Below, one piece after another: positions 1-7,798 of a stretch of 29,151 bases of DNA. Position 1 is the stretch's first letter; each line of letters opens with the position of its first letter. The stretch covers positions 1-29,151 of the forward strand of contig SFEV01000071.1 in assembly GCA_004557975.1 (NCBI GenBank), in the 5' to 3' direction. The notes below the pieces were generated by a model. It did not search any database. It was not told the origin of the DNA and was given only the letters and a program-made list of their open reading frames with translations. A program made the position numbers and the translations under genes. The DNA comes from Lachnospiraceae bacterium (GTDB lineage Bacteria; Bacillota; Clostridia; Lachnospirales; Lachnospiraceae).

Positions 1-2304
1 ATCATAATATCTTTCCTCCAGAACATGCACACCGCATGCGAGCATCTCCAAAGCATGTTCTTCCATCAGTTTCTTTTCTGCCTGTTCGTACAGACCGACT
101 GTATATTTTTGTGCTTTACGAAGAGTTTTTACCAGCTCATCACCGCTGAGCTCCGAACGCAGGGAAGATATGATCTCCTTTGCCTCCTCATTGTATGGGA
201 CAATGACCGAAACAGATTTATCGTCAATTACATGAAATTTCTCGCCGGCCGTCTGAAAAGCCTGTCCTGTATAGAACCCTCCATTCCGGTCCATTTTCAA
301 ACTCCTTCTGTACCTGTTCATGGATAACAGGTCAATCAGATCCGTCTGCACACCCATATCTTCCACATTATATTCCATTTCTTCTTTCTGTTCCCTGTAA
401 TAATTATCAAAATAACTCTTCAGCGTTTCGACAGACTGAAAATCAGAATAATTACCACCTTCAATCATTTGCCTTGATATCTGCTGCCCGGTTCTGATTT
501 CTTTTAAATTTCCCAGCCTTTCCTCATTTAAATTCAGAAGATATACTTTACAACATTGACCATATTCACCGCTGCGGTTGCAGCGCCCTGCTGCCTGCGC
601 AGCATTGTCCAGTCCCGCCAGAGAGCGTATTACACAGTGAAACGAAATATCGACGCCCGCCTCAATCAATTGCGTAGTCACACAGATTACTTTCTGCTGA
701 CACTGCAGCATCTCTTTCAAATCTTTAATAATCTCTCTCCTGTGTTCCGGGCACATATTCGTACTGATATGTACAATCTTCGTACCATCCGTTATATTTC
801 GCCTTAATTCCTGGAAAATCCGAAATGCTGCTGTTTTCGTATTTACAACAAAAAGTACACTCCCCTCCTCAACATATTTCTCCGCACAGAAATCTGCAGC
901 TTCCTCATAACTATAGCCTTCACGTTTTATCATCGGAACAATTTCATTTCTTTTAAATTCCAGAAAATCACCGGAATAATCTCCGGTCATACTGCTGTCT
1001 CTGTCTATTCTCAGAGGATATTTCACATTCTCAAAGGTGGGTTGCGTTGCCGAGCATAAAATGACACAGCTCCTTCCTATTTCGGAAATAAAGTTCATTC
1101 CAAGATTAAATAATGAAACACATTTTGTCGGTATGGACTGTACTTCATCAATAATAATTACAGAATTACACAGTCTGTGCATCCGGCGCACCGAATCCAG
1201 ACGATCCAGAAACAGAGTATTCAGAAACTGTACCAGTGTCGTAGCAATGACCGGCATGTCCCATTTCTCAGAACGAATTTCGTATTCCATGATCTCCTCT
1301 TCCTTCTCCAGCCCTGCCATAATATCGGAATGGTGTTCCAGCAGGTATCTGTCACTTACAATTTCTCTCAGGACATCACTGCTCTGATCCAGTACCGACA
1401 GATACGGCGCAATATAGAAAACACGTTCTTTTCCATGGATTTTGCAGTAATTTACGGCAAAGCGCAAAGAAGAGAGAGTCTTTCCACCTCCGGTCGGAAC
1501 AACCAGCCTGCATATCCCGATTTCACGGGAAGCAAAATCTCTGCACCTGTCTGAGATGCTGCTGCGAAGCATTGATATCCGGTCCGTTCTTTTTCTGAAT
1601 TCTCTGTTTTTTGCTTCTATGTTCTCACAAAACAAATCCCAGATATTGGGTTCGCATACAAACTCCATATCTGAATCCATCTGATACGTCGCAGTATCTG
1701 TTCGATCTGCGTCAATGAGCACAGACTGCATCAGTCGCTCAAACTGCCCCATATAAAACGCAAATACAATCTTGTCTCCGGTGCACATTTGGATAATCTT
1801 ACGTCGTATCCTGCCATACTCATCTTTTGCTGCAATCAGATTCTTCATCAGCTCCTGATCTGAAACTATCTGACGAATATTTCCTTCTATCTCAGAATAC
1901 CTTTCATCTTTGCTGACTCTGCGGAGAAAATAGCTCTCTCCGTTTTCATCCACCCAATCATGCAGCCTGTGGTGAGAAATAACTGTACGGGCAATGAACT
2001 CAGCCGTTTCAATCAATTGCGGATCTTTTGTCTTTTTTGCAAACTCCCATAAATATCTGGCACCTGCATAGCAATGATCAATCATGCCCCTCTGAAAGTC
2101 ATTTTTTCCCCGAATATAGTCATCAAAATCTCTGCACAATTTACCCCAGTCGTGGATCATACCCTGAATTTTCGCGATATTTGATGCTTGAATATTCTCT
2201 GTGTATTTTTCTGCCCTTATGACAGTTGCCTCACCGTGTTCCGGCACTGTCTGAATTTCTGTTCTGCCATTCTTTATGCGAATGTGTGCTGCAAAATCAT
2301 CCAT
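1..2304 (-). CDS. cas3: CRISPR-associated helicase/nuclease Cas3 (type I-C-like), C-terminus beyond left edge
   Basis: Cas3 unwinds and degrades the DNA strand displaced by Cascade in type I CRISPR interference. Reading from the ATG at 2304, 768 codons stay open to the window edge. The N-terminal HD nuclease shows H23, the HD pair H51-D52 in IHDWGKL, H77 and H111-H112. The SF2 helicase follows: Walker A VPTGGGKT near residue 270, motif II VIIIDEVQS near 383, motif III CSATQPT near 412 and motif VI QAAGRCNR near 569. Translation near the edge (YTVGLYEQAEKK, then VLEERYYD) resembles the accessory C-terminal domain of type I-C Cas3, so subtype I-C is an inference. A GAGAGG Shine-Dalgarno lies 7 nt before the ATG. 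Cas3 is usually the first gene of I-C operons, so cas5, cas8c, cas7, cas4, cas1, cas2 and the array should lie to the left. No frameshift or missing catalytic residue is visible. Confidence 0.93.
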   Translation of the reverse strand, partial: MDDFAAHIRIKNGRTEIQTVPEHGEATVIRAEKYTENIQASNIAKIQGMIHDWGKLCRDFDDYIRGKNDFQRGMIDHCYAGARYLWEFAKKTKDPQLIETAEFIARTVISHHRLHDWVDENGESYFLRRVSKDERYSEIEGNIRQIVSDQELMKNLIAAKDEYGRIRRKIIQMCTGDKIVFAFYMGQFERLMQSVLIDADRTDTATYQMDSDMEFVCEPNIWDLFCENIEAKNREFRKRTDRISMLRSSISDRCRDFASREIGICRLVVPTGGGKTLSSLRFAVNYCKIHGKERVFYIAPYLSVLDQSSDVLREIVSDRYLLEHHSDIMAGLEKEEEIMEYEIRSEKWDMPVIATTLVQFLNTLFLDRLDSVRRMHRLCNSVIIIDEVQSIPTKCVSLFNLGMNFISEIGRSCVILCSATQPTFENVKYPLRIDRDSSMTGDYSGDFLEFKRNEIVPMIKREGYSYEEAADFCAEKYVEEGSVLFVVNTKTAAFRIFQELRRNITDGTKIVHISTNMCPEHRREIIKDLKEMLQCQQKVICVTTQLIEAGVDISFHCVIRSLAGLDNAAQAAGRCNRSGEYGQCCKVYLLNLNEERLGNLKEIRTGQQISRQMIEGGNYSDFQSVETLKSYFDNYYREQKEEMEYNVEDMGVQTDLIDLLSMNRYRRSLKMDRNGGFYTGQAFQTAGEKFHVIDDKSVSVIVPYNEEAKEIISSLRSELSGDELVKTLRKAQKYTVGLYEQAEKKLMEEHALEMLACGVHVLEERYYD

Positions 2305-2319
2305 AATATTCCTCTCTTT

Positions 2320-2380
2320 CCTTTACAAAATAACATATACACACTCTCTCGTCAACACTTTTTTCGTTCTTCAACCATTA
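2320..2380 (-). promoter_or_regulatory. possible cas3 promoter and leader
   Basis: On the minus strand upstream of cas3 there is a TTGACG hexamer followed at 15-16 nt by an AT-rich TATTTT element, then the GAGAGG ribosome binding site. The -10 match is weak and the spacing short, so this is only a candidate. The surrounding stretch is clearly AT-rich compared with the coding DNA. Confidence 0.3.
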
Positions 2381-2594
2381 CCTTATATTGAATTGAATAT
2401 GTGTTATTTCTGGATTTGATCCATAATAAGTATAATGTATGTAGAATACTTAATCTCCAAAATAAGTGTCTTCTAATTTGACATTTCCCACTGTTTATTT
2501 TATTATAAAAAGTGTCGGTTATTATCAACTTACAACAGATCATATAACCGTGGATTTAAACATTATAAGGTATTGGTTGATCCCAATATCTTGC

Positions 2595-2632
2595 ATAAGA
2601 GACAGGTCGATGATTTTCCACCTGTCTCTTAT
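2595..2632. repeat. perfect 13-bp inverted repeat with 12-nt loop
   Basis: The arms at 2595-2607 and 2620-2632 are perfect reverse complements (ATAAGAGACAGGT / ACCTGTCTCTTAT). It could fold as a hairpin, but neither strand carries an immediate U-run, so it is a poor intrinsic terminator. The arm shares an 11-nt core with the engineered Tn5 mosaic end (CTGTCTCTTAT). That may be coincidence. Confidence 0.7.
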
Positions 2633-2712
2633 ACTCTGCATTTTGTTTTCATCTCCTCCATCCATCTGTCAGTTGTATTTCTGTGTTCCTGCAATATCAT
2701 TTCCAATCCTTA

Positions 2713-2741
2713 TTGCCCCAAACGGCAAAACCTGTTATCAT
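2713..2741 (+). promoter_or_regulatory. sigma-A type promoter for the FAD-dependent protein
   Basis: TTGCCC (2713-2718) and TATCAT (2736-2741) are separated by exactly 17 nt, and TG at 2733-2734 makes an extended -10. Predicted transcription would start near 2748, leaving a ~90-nt leader before the AAGGAG site and ATG at 2838. The -35 matches only 4 of 6 bases. Confidence 0.5.
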
Positions 2742-2837
2742 AAAACATGGAAAACCGATGCTTTCATAACAGATTTCATGATAAGCATACGAAAAAGCTG
2801 CTGAAGAAATATAACAGATAGTAAGGAGCTGATGTGA

Positions 2838-4211
2838 ATGAAATACGATGTGATTATTGTAGGTGCGGGACCCGGAGGTATTTTTTCCGCATATGAGCTG
2901 GTTCATCAGAAGCCGGGACTGAAAATAGCCGTTTTCGAGGAAGGCTTTCCCCTGGAAAACAGGCACTGCCCCATCGACGGCGAAAAAGTAAAGAGCTGTA
3001 TCCGCTGCAAAACGTGTGCCATCATGAGCGGCTTCGGCGGGGCCGGAGCTTTTTCCGACGGCAAGTACAATATTACAAACGATTTTGGAGGAACACTGCA
3101 TGAGCATATCGGCCGGAAAAAGGCCATCGAGCTGATGCAGTATGTGGATGAAATCAATGTATCCCACGGAGGGCAGGGAACAAAGATGTATTCCACCGCT
3201 CACACAAAATTCAAAAAGCTGTGCATGCAGAACAAGCTGCGTCTCCTGGATGCATCTGTGCGGCATCTTGGGACAGACATCAATTACGTAGTGCTGGAAA
3301 ATCTCTACAACGAGCTGAAGGACAAAGTCGATTTCTTTTTCCGGACACCGGTAAAGACACTGGAAGTCATCGACGGCGGTTACCGGGTATATCACGGAGA
3401 TACTTCAGACGACTGTGAAAAATGCATTGTATCTGTGGGAAGAAGCGGAAGCAAATGGATGGAGAACGTGTGCAGCGAGCTGGGGATTCCCACCAAGTCC
3501 AACCGTGTGGATCTCGGCGTCCGCGTCGAGCTGCCCGCAGTAATTTTCTCCCATCTGACCGATGAGCTTTATGAGAGTAAAATCGTGTACCGGACGGAAA
3601 AATTTGAGGACAGGGTGCGCACCTTCTGTATGAATCCCTATGGAGTTGTGGTAAGCGAGAACACAAAGGGAATCGTGACGGTGAACGGGCACAGCTACGA
3701 AGCCCGTGAAAGGCAGACCGAAAATACGAATTTTGCGCTGCTTGTGGCCAAGCATTTTTCGGAGCCCTTCAAGGACAGTAACGGCTACGGAGAAAGTATC
3801 GCAAGACTATCGAATATGCTGGGCGGCGGAGTCATCGTGCAGCGGTTCGGGGATCTGGTACGCGGACGGCGCAGCACCGTAAACCGCATTGAAGAAGGAA
3901 TGGTTCAGCCTACTCTCGCTGCCACTCCCGGCGATCTCAGCCTCGTTCTGCCCAAGCGGATTCTGGACGGTATTATCGAAATGATCTACGCCCTGGACAA
4001 GATAGCGCCCGGGACTGCCAATGATGACACTCTCCTTTACGGAGTAGAAGTGAAATTTTACAATATGGAAGTGGATATTGATGAAAATCTGGAAACAAAA
4101 TATAAAGGACTGTATGTGATCGGAGACGGCAGCGGCGTGACCCATTCGCTGTCCCATGCTTCCGCCAGCGGAATTTACGTTGCCCGGAGAATTGCTGCTG
4201 AAGAAGCCTGA
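2838..4211 (+). CDS. NAD(P)/FAD-dependent oxidoreductase (COG2509-type FAD-dependent dehydrogenase)
   Basis: This is a 457-residue cytoplasmic flavoprotein of the uncharacterised FAD-dependent dehydrogenase group; the substrate is not known. The N-terminus has a Rossmann FAD-binding motif, VGAGPGG, at residues 8-14. A cysteine cluster CIRCKTC follows near residue 55, then a glycine-rich GFGGAGAFSDGK stretch. The C-terminus carries the second FAD-contact motif, VIGDGSGVTHSLSHASASG. Length and motif order match full-length family members as I remember them, so the gene looks intact. An AAGGAG ribosome binding site 9-10 nt before the ATG supports the start. It has its own upstream promoter and a strong downstream terminator, so it is probably monocistronic. 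The neighbours do not reveal its pathway. Confidence 0.85.
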   Translation: MKYDVIIVGAGPGGIFSAYELVHQKPGLKIAVFEEGFPLENRHCPIDGEKVKSCIRCKTCAIMSGFGGAGAFSDGKYNITNDFGGTLHEHIGRKKAIELMQYVDEINVSHGGQGTKMYSTAHTKFKKLCMQNKLRLLDASVRHLGTDINYVVLENLYNELKDKVDFFFRTPVKTLEVIDGGYRVYHGDTSDDCEKCIVSVGRSGSKWMENVCSELGIPTKSNRVDLGVRVELPAVIFSHLTDELYESKIVYRTEKFEDRVRTFCMNPYGVVVSENTKGIVTVNGHSYEARERQTENTNFALLVAKHFSEPFKDSNGYGESIARLSNMLGGGVIVQRFGDLVRGRRSTVNRIEEGMVQPTLAATPGDLSLVLPKRILDGIIEMIYALDKIAPGTANDDTLLYGVEVKFYNMEVDIDENLETKYKGLYVIGDGSGVTHSLSHASASGIYVARRIAAEEA

Positions 4212-4240
4212 AATTATATCTGTCTGGATCTTACACATTC

Positions 4241-4271
4241 CCGCCTGAAATCTTTCAGGCGGGTGTTTTTA
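4241..4271 (+). terminator. intrinsic terminator of the FAD-dependent protein gene
   Basis: An 11-bp GC-rich inverted repeat (CCCGCCTGAAA at 4241-4251 with TTTCAGGCGGG at 4254-4264) is followed by TGTTTTT. It starts 29 nt after the stop codon. This is a textbook rho-independent terminator. Confidence 0.9.
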
Positions 4272-4329
4272 ATTATTTCGGCACTTCTGTCAGAGCTGAA
4301 AAACATCCTGAGAAAGGAGAACAAAGTTA

Positions 4330-4373
4330 TTGACCGGCAAGTCTGTTTGTGCTATATCACAAAACAGACTTGC
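4330..4373 (+). promoter_or_regulatory. promoter overlapped by a long palindromic operator, upstream of the TetR gene
   Basis: TTGACC (4330-4335) and TATATC (4353-4358) are spaced by 17 nt and form a good sigma-A promoter. A perfect 12-bp inverted repeat, GCAAGTCTGTTT (4337-4348) with its complement at 4362-4373, sits on the spacer and flanks the -10. With one bulged base the pairing extends inward to a 6-nt centre. Palindromes on the core promoter are typical operators of autoregulated TetR genes, so binding by the adjacent TetR protein is a reasonable inference. The repeat could also form a hairpin in DNA or RNA. Confidence 0.65.
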
Positions 4374-4398
4374 TGGTTTGTTTTGGAAAGGAGTTTTC

Positions 4399-5028
4399 AT
4401 GAAACGTGAAGAAAAAAGTGCCCTGTCCAGGCAAAGAATCCTGGAAGCGGCCATGGAGGAATTTTCCCTGAAAGGTTATGAAGGTGCATCCCTGAATGCG
4501 GTATGGGCAGAAAAGGGAATCTCCAAGGGAATTATCTACCATCATTTCAGGGATAAGGATGAGCTGTATCTGCTCTGTGTCAAAGCCTGCTTTGATCATG
4601 TCACTGCTTACCTGCAGGCAGCGTCTGATACACTTACGGGCAGTACACGGGATCGGCTGCAGAATTATTTTGATGCCAGACTCCGGTTTTTCGCGGAAAA
4701 TCCGCTGTACCTGGGAATTTTTGTTGACGCCGCCTATGATCCTCCGGAGAACCTGATTTTCCCAATCACACAGCTGCGGCAGGATTTTGATGCACTGAAC
4801 ATTGCGGTGCTTACGGATCTTCTGAAAAATGAGTCTCTTCGTTCAGGCTACACTGTGGATCAGGTGGTTGAGGACTTCCGTATTTACATGGATTATTTTA
4901 ATCTGCATTTTAAAGCTGATGTGCGAAAGGGCACTGCCCGGGAAGATATTCTCCGTGAACATAAAAAGCGGTGTCACCGGCAGCTGGATATTTTATTATA
5001 TGGTATATCAGAGGTGAAAAACAAATGA
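4399..5028 (+). CDS. TetR/AcrR family transcriptional regulator
   Basis: This is a 209-residue TetR-type repressor. The N-terminal helix-turn-helix domain spans roughly residues 10-58, with the typical pattern RQRILEAAMEEFSLKGYE, then ISKGIIYHHFRDKDELY. The rest is a helical ligand-binding domain with no recognisable ligand motif. I chose the ATG at 4399 because AAAGGAG lies 5 nt upstream. A possible TTG start at 4330 is rejected because it coincides with the promoter -35. The stop codon overlaps the antiporter start by 4 nt (ATGA), so the two are translationally coupled. The regulator probably controls its own two-gene operon through the upstream palindrome. Confidence 0.9.
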   Translation: MKREEKSALSRQRILEAAMEEFSLKGYEGASLNAVWAEKGISKGIIYHHFRDKDELYLLCVKACFDHVTAYLQAASDTLTGSTRDRLQNYFDARLRFFAENPLYLGIFVDAAYDPPENLIFPITQLRQDFDALNIAVLTDLLKNESLRSGYTVDQVVEDFRIYMDYFNLHFKADVRKGTAREDILREHKKRCHRQLDILLYGISEVKNK

Positions 5029-5612
5029 GCATATATGTATTGAGATGGATCTGTATACTGGTTTTTGCATTTCTTATGGGAAAACTGATCACCCGACTGA
5101 AGATGCCCTCCATTTTAGGATGGCTGATTGTCGGAATGCTTCTCGGACCCAATGCCCTGGGACTGATGCCCCGGGAAGTAATGGATTCTGAATGGTATAA
5201 ATTGATTATTACCTGGATGCAGTGTGCATTCGGGCTGATGCTCGGGACAGAACTGATATGGAAAAAAATCAGGGTATACGGAAAAGCGCTGATCGTCACC
5301 ACATTGACGCAGTCACTCGGAACCTTTGCTTTTGTCTCTCTGATGTTTGCTGTTGTCTTTTATTTTACGGGGGTACCTCTCTATCTGGCAGTCGTCTTCG
5401 GCGGAATAGCCCTTGCAACAGCTCCTGCTCCGGCACTTTCCATCGTGCAGGAATTCCGCACACGGGGGTCAGTGCTGTCCGCTTCCCGCTCTGAACTTGC
5501 CGTCATCGTCCAGGGAACGATTGCAGCCGCGGCTGTCATCAATGAAATCATTGCAGTAATTGCCGCAAAGAAAGGCTTTGAGCTGGCCGGCGAAGTCAAT
5601 GCCGCACCGTAA
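5025..5612 (+). pseudogene. cation:proton antiporter (CPA2/Kef-like), internally deleted
   Basis: The product is 195 residues, against about 390 for the family. Residues 1-147 are a clear antiporter N-terminus: hydrophobic segments including KMPSILGWLIVGMLLGP, then an alanine/proline-rich ATAPAPALSIVQEF segment. After FRTRG (~148) the sequence jumps to SVLSASRSELAVIVQG and then to INEIIAVIAAKKGFELAGE, which I recognise from memory as the C-terminal end of such proteins. The segment that should hold the conserved acidic pair and the middle transmembrane helices is missing. The reading frame is kept, so this looks like an in-frame deletion of about 200 codons near nucleotide 5470. Translation starts at the ATGA overlap with the TetR gene. 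A functional exchanger is unlikely. Alternatively it could be an unusual short membrane protein. Confidence 0.7.
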
Positions 5613-5711
5613 TAAATGAATTTCGTTTTTCTTTTCTCTGTTAAAGCCATGAAACGGATTGCATCTGAGCGTATAAGATCAATCTGATATATCCGCATAA
5701 TTACTTCATAC

Positions 5712-5768
5712 AAATAAAGGACAACGGCTGCATCCCTGATCGAAACTATAGCGGTTGTCCTTTTATTT
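5712..5768. terminator. bidirectional terminator-like hairpin between convergent loci
   Basis: The arms AAATAAAGGACAAC (5712-5725) and GTTGTCCTTTTATTT (5754-5768) pair with one bulge around a ~28-nt loop. U-rich tracts appear on both strands. It lies between the plus-strand antiporter and the minus-strand transporter remnants and could serve both. Confidence 0.65.
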
Positions 5769-5803
5769 ATCTGCAAATCAATTCGTCACATTTTCTGTAT
5801 CTG

Positions 5804-6446
5804 TCAGAAGCTTACATCATTCCAGTACAGAGCACCATCTGCCTGAACGGTAAGGCCCTTTACATAATCCTTGTATGCTATGTAATTGACATCGCTGTAG
5901 AACGGAATGATATTCCAGTTCTCAAACATCGCCTTCTGAATTTCACCGATCCTGGCTGTTCTCTCGTCGCTGTCCACAGTGGATGCAGCATCAGCAACTG
6001 CTTCATAGTATGCATCGTCGTTGCCAGGAGCATCCATATCATAGTAACAGCAGTTCAGAACAAGCATTGGCTCTGCCCACTCCAGAACCTCAATACCTGC
6101 ATCGTACTCGTCGTTGTTGATGTTTTCGTAGATATAGTTCCAGTCAATGGATTCGATATTCATCAGAATACCGATCTGGCGCAGCTGCTCCTGCATACCC
6201 TGAGCGACAATCACACTGGTTCCGGAGGAACGTGTGTAATAAGTAAACTCCACATTTACGCCATCCTTGTCCACGTAACCGTCCCCGTCGCTGTCTGCAT
6301 ATCCGGCATCGGCAAGGATCTGTTTTGCCCTTTCCTTATCATTTGCATAATTTGCCATGAAATCGTCCTTCGCCTCCTGGGAGAAGTTCTTTACACTGTC
6401 ATAAATCATAGAATAAGCTGGTGTTGCCGCACCGTCGGTCAGCGCG
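5804..6446 (-). pseudogene. C-terminal part of a peptide/oligosaccharide ABC transporter substrate-binding protein (SBP_bac_5)
   Basis: About 210 residues match the C-terminal lobe of family 5 extracellular solute-binding proteins, with phrases such as AKQILADAGYADSDGDGYVD and RIGEIQKAMFENWNIIPFY. The whole N-terminal half, with the signal peptide, lipobox and first lobe, is absent. The homologous frame begins around ALTDGAATPAYS near 6444, directly abutting the truncated OppF-type ATPase in another frame. No start codon or ribosome binding site suits it; the ATG at 6409 is merely internal. A deletion apparently fused the two genes. In an intact locus this lipoprotein would deliver oligopeptides or oligosaccharides to the OppBCDF importer. 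A terminator lies just downstream. Confidence 0.85.
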
Positions 6447-6978
6447 CAGAGATCATGATCCTGGGGGAGAGCGCCAGGGCCCTGGCGATGGCAATTCTCT
6501 GAAGCTGCCCGCCTGAAAGCTGATGCGGATAGCTGTCCAGATACCGCTCGTCCATCTTCACCATGGCTAGCACCTCTCTGGCCCGGCGTCTGGCCTCCGC
6601 TTTCGGCACTCCGTGAATCCTCATGGGACGCATGATGGAATTTTCCACCGTCTGCCTTGGATTCAGGTTGGACGCAGGGTCCTGAAATACAACTGCAATC
6701 TCCCGATGAAGCTTATCCCTGTCCTTCTTATCTGCTTTCTCCAGATCTACTCCGTCAATCACAACGCTGCCTGACGTCATGGAGGTAAGGCCCAGTATTA
6801 CTCTGGCCAGTGTCGTTTTACCGCTTCCCGATTCACCGACCAGGCCGACAATCTCTCCTTCCCCGATCGAAAAGCTCACCTGGTCAACCGCTTTGATTAC
6901 TCTGCTGTCTTTCTGCCAGATACCTCTGGAAAGAGAAAACTGCTTCTCCAGTTCTTTTATTTCTACCATTGCCGTCAT
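6439..6978 (-). pseudogene. OppF/DppF-type ABC transporter ATPase, C-terminally truncated
   Basis: Reading from the ATG at 6978, which overlaps the oppD stop as ATGA, gives 179 residues against ~320 for the family. Walker A GESGSGKTT (~50-58), Q-loop VFQDPASNLNPR (~99-110) and the ABC signature LSGGQLQR (~153-160) are present. The protein ends within Walker B: RIMI is followed by SAR and a stop, where an IxDEP motif is expected. The frame then gives way to the substrate-binding protein. Loss of Walker B, the catalytic Glu, the H-loop and the Opp C-terminal region means no ATPase function. An upstream GTG/ATG extension overlapping oppD is rejected in favour of the coupled start. Confidence 0.88.
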
Positions 6979-7771
6979 GTCTGCACCTCCTGCCTGTCTG
7001 CCAGAAAGCAGCAATACGCATGTGTTTCGCTGACTTTGATCCGGGCAGGTGTCTCGCACCGGCACCGCTTTGTCGCATAAGGACAGCGGTTAGCGAAGCG
7101 GCAGCCCGGCTTTTTATCCAGAATCCGCGGAACAGAGCCCTCTATTGTCTGCAGCCTGCCCTCTTTTTTCGTTTTTCTCGGCAGTGCCTGCATCAAAAGC
7201 CTCGTATATGGATGCATAGGCTGCTCAAAAATCTCATACACATCTCCCGTCTCAATCACCTCGCCCGCATACATGACAGCAATTCTATCCGCCGCCTCGG
7301 CAACCAGTCCGAAGTTGTGCGTGATCAGCATGATGGAGGTGTTTCTCTTTTCCTTCAGTTCCCGCAGGATTTCCAGAATCTGAGCCTCTATGGTGACATC
7401 CAGAGCCGTAGTCGGCTCATCGGCAATCAGAAGCCTGGGATTTCTGGAAAGCATCATGGCAATCATCACGCGCTGCCGCATTCCTCCGGAAAGCTCATGG
7501 GGATAGCTGTTTACACGTTCTCTCGCATCCGGCATCTTTACGTTCTGGAACAGGCGTATCGCCTTCTCCCATGCTTCCCTTTTGTCCACGCGATCCAGCA
7601 TGATTGCTTCGCTTACCTGTCTGCCGGTGGTATATACCGGATTCAGGGAATCCAGCGGGTTCTGAAAAATCATACCGATCTCTCTGCCGCGAATCTGTTC
7701 CATCTCTTTCCTGGAGCAGGCCCGCAGATCCTTTCCTTCAAATGTTCCAGTTTCAGCAACTCATCACTCAT
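6975..7771 (-). pseudogene. OppD/DppD-type ABC transporter ATPase with internal deletion removing Walker A
   Basis: A good start (ATG at 7771 after GAGGAAACAG) opens with MSDELLKLEHL, a normal OppD N-terminus. About 11 codons later the frame is lost. The family sequence resumes in another frame at FEGKDLRACSRKEMEQIRG (~7742), at the position just before the Q-loop. From there it is intact: Q-loop MIFQNPLDSLNP, signature LSGGMRQR, Walker B LLIADEPTTALD, H-loop ITHNFG, and the C-terminal cysteine-rich oligopeptide region GCRFANRCPYATKRC. Roughly 70-80 codons including Walker A are missing, judged against the family. The longest open frame (7703-6975) cannot bind ATP normally. It lies 27 nt downstream of oppC. 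Confidence 0.87.
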
Positions 7772-7798
7772 CTGTTTCCTCTTCCTGCGCATTCGCCG

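Larger units (their letters stand above)
2305..2712. other. AT-rich non-coding spacer between cas3 and the FAD gene
   Basis: This stretch, plus the promoter and leader that follow it to 2837, separates the divergent cas3 and FAD-protein genes. Short open frames exist but have no ribosome binding sites or recognisable protein features. I see no CRISPR repeats or tRNA here. The only clear structure is the 13-bp inverted repeat listed separately. Confidence 0.5.

Noticed and set aside
1037..1554. Two overlapping plus-strand frames of 116 and 125 codons
   Set aside because: They are antisense shadows of cas3; the minus strand shows complete helicase motifs here.
2466..2804. Plus-strand frame of 112 codons before the FAD gene
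   Set aside because: No ribosome binding site, spans the palindrome and the FAD promoter, and has no recognisable protein features.
4330..4398. TTG start giving a longer TetR protein
   Set aside because: The TTG is the -35 of the promoter and the ATG at 4399 has an AAAGGAG site.
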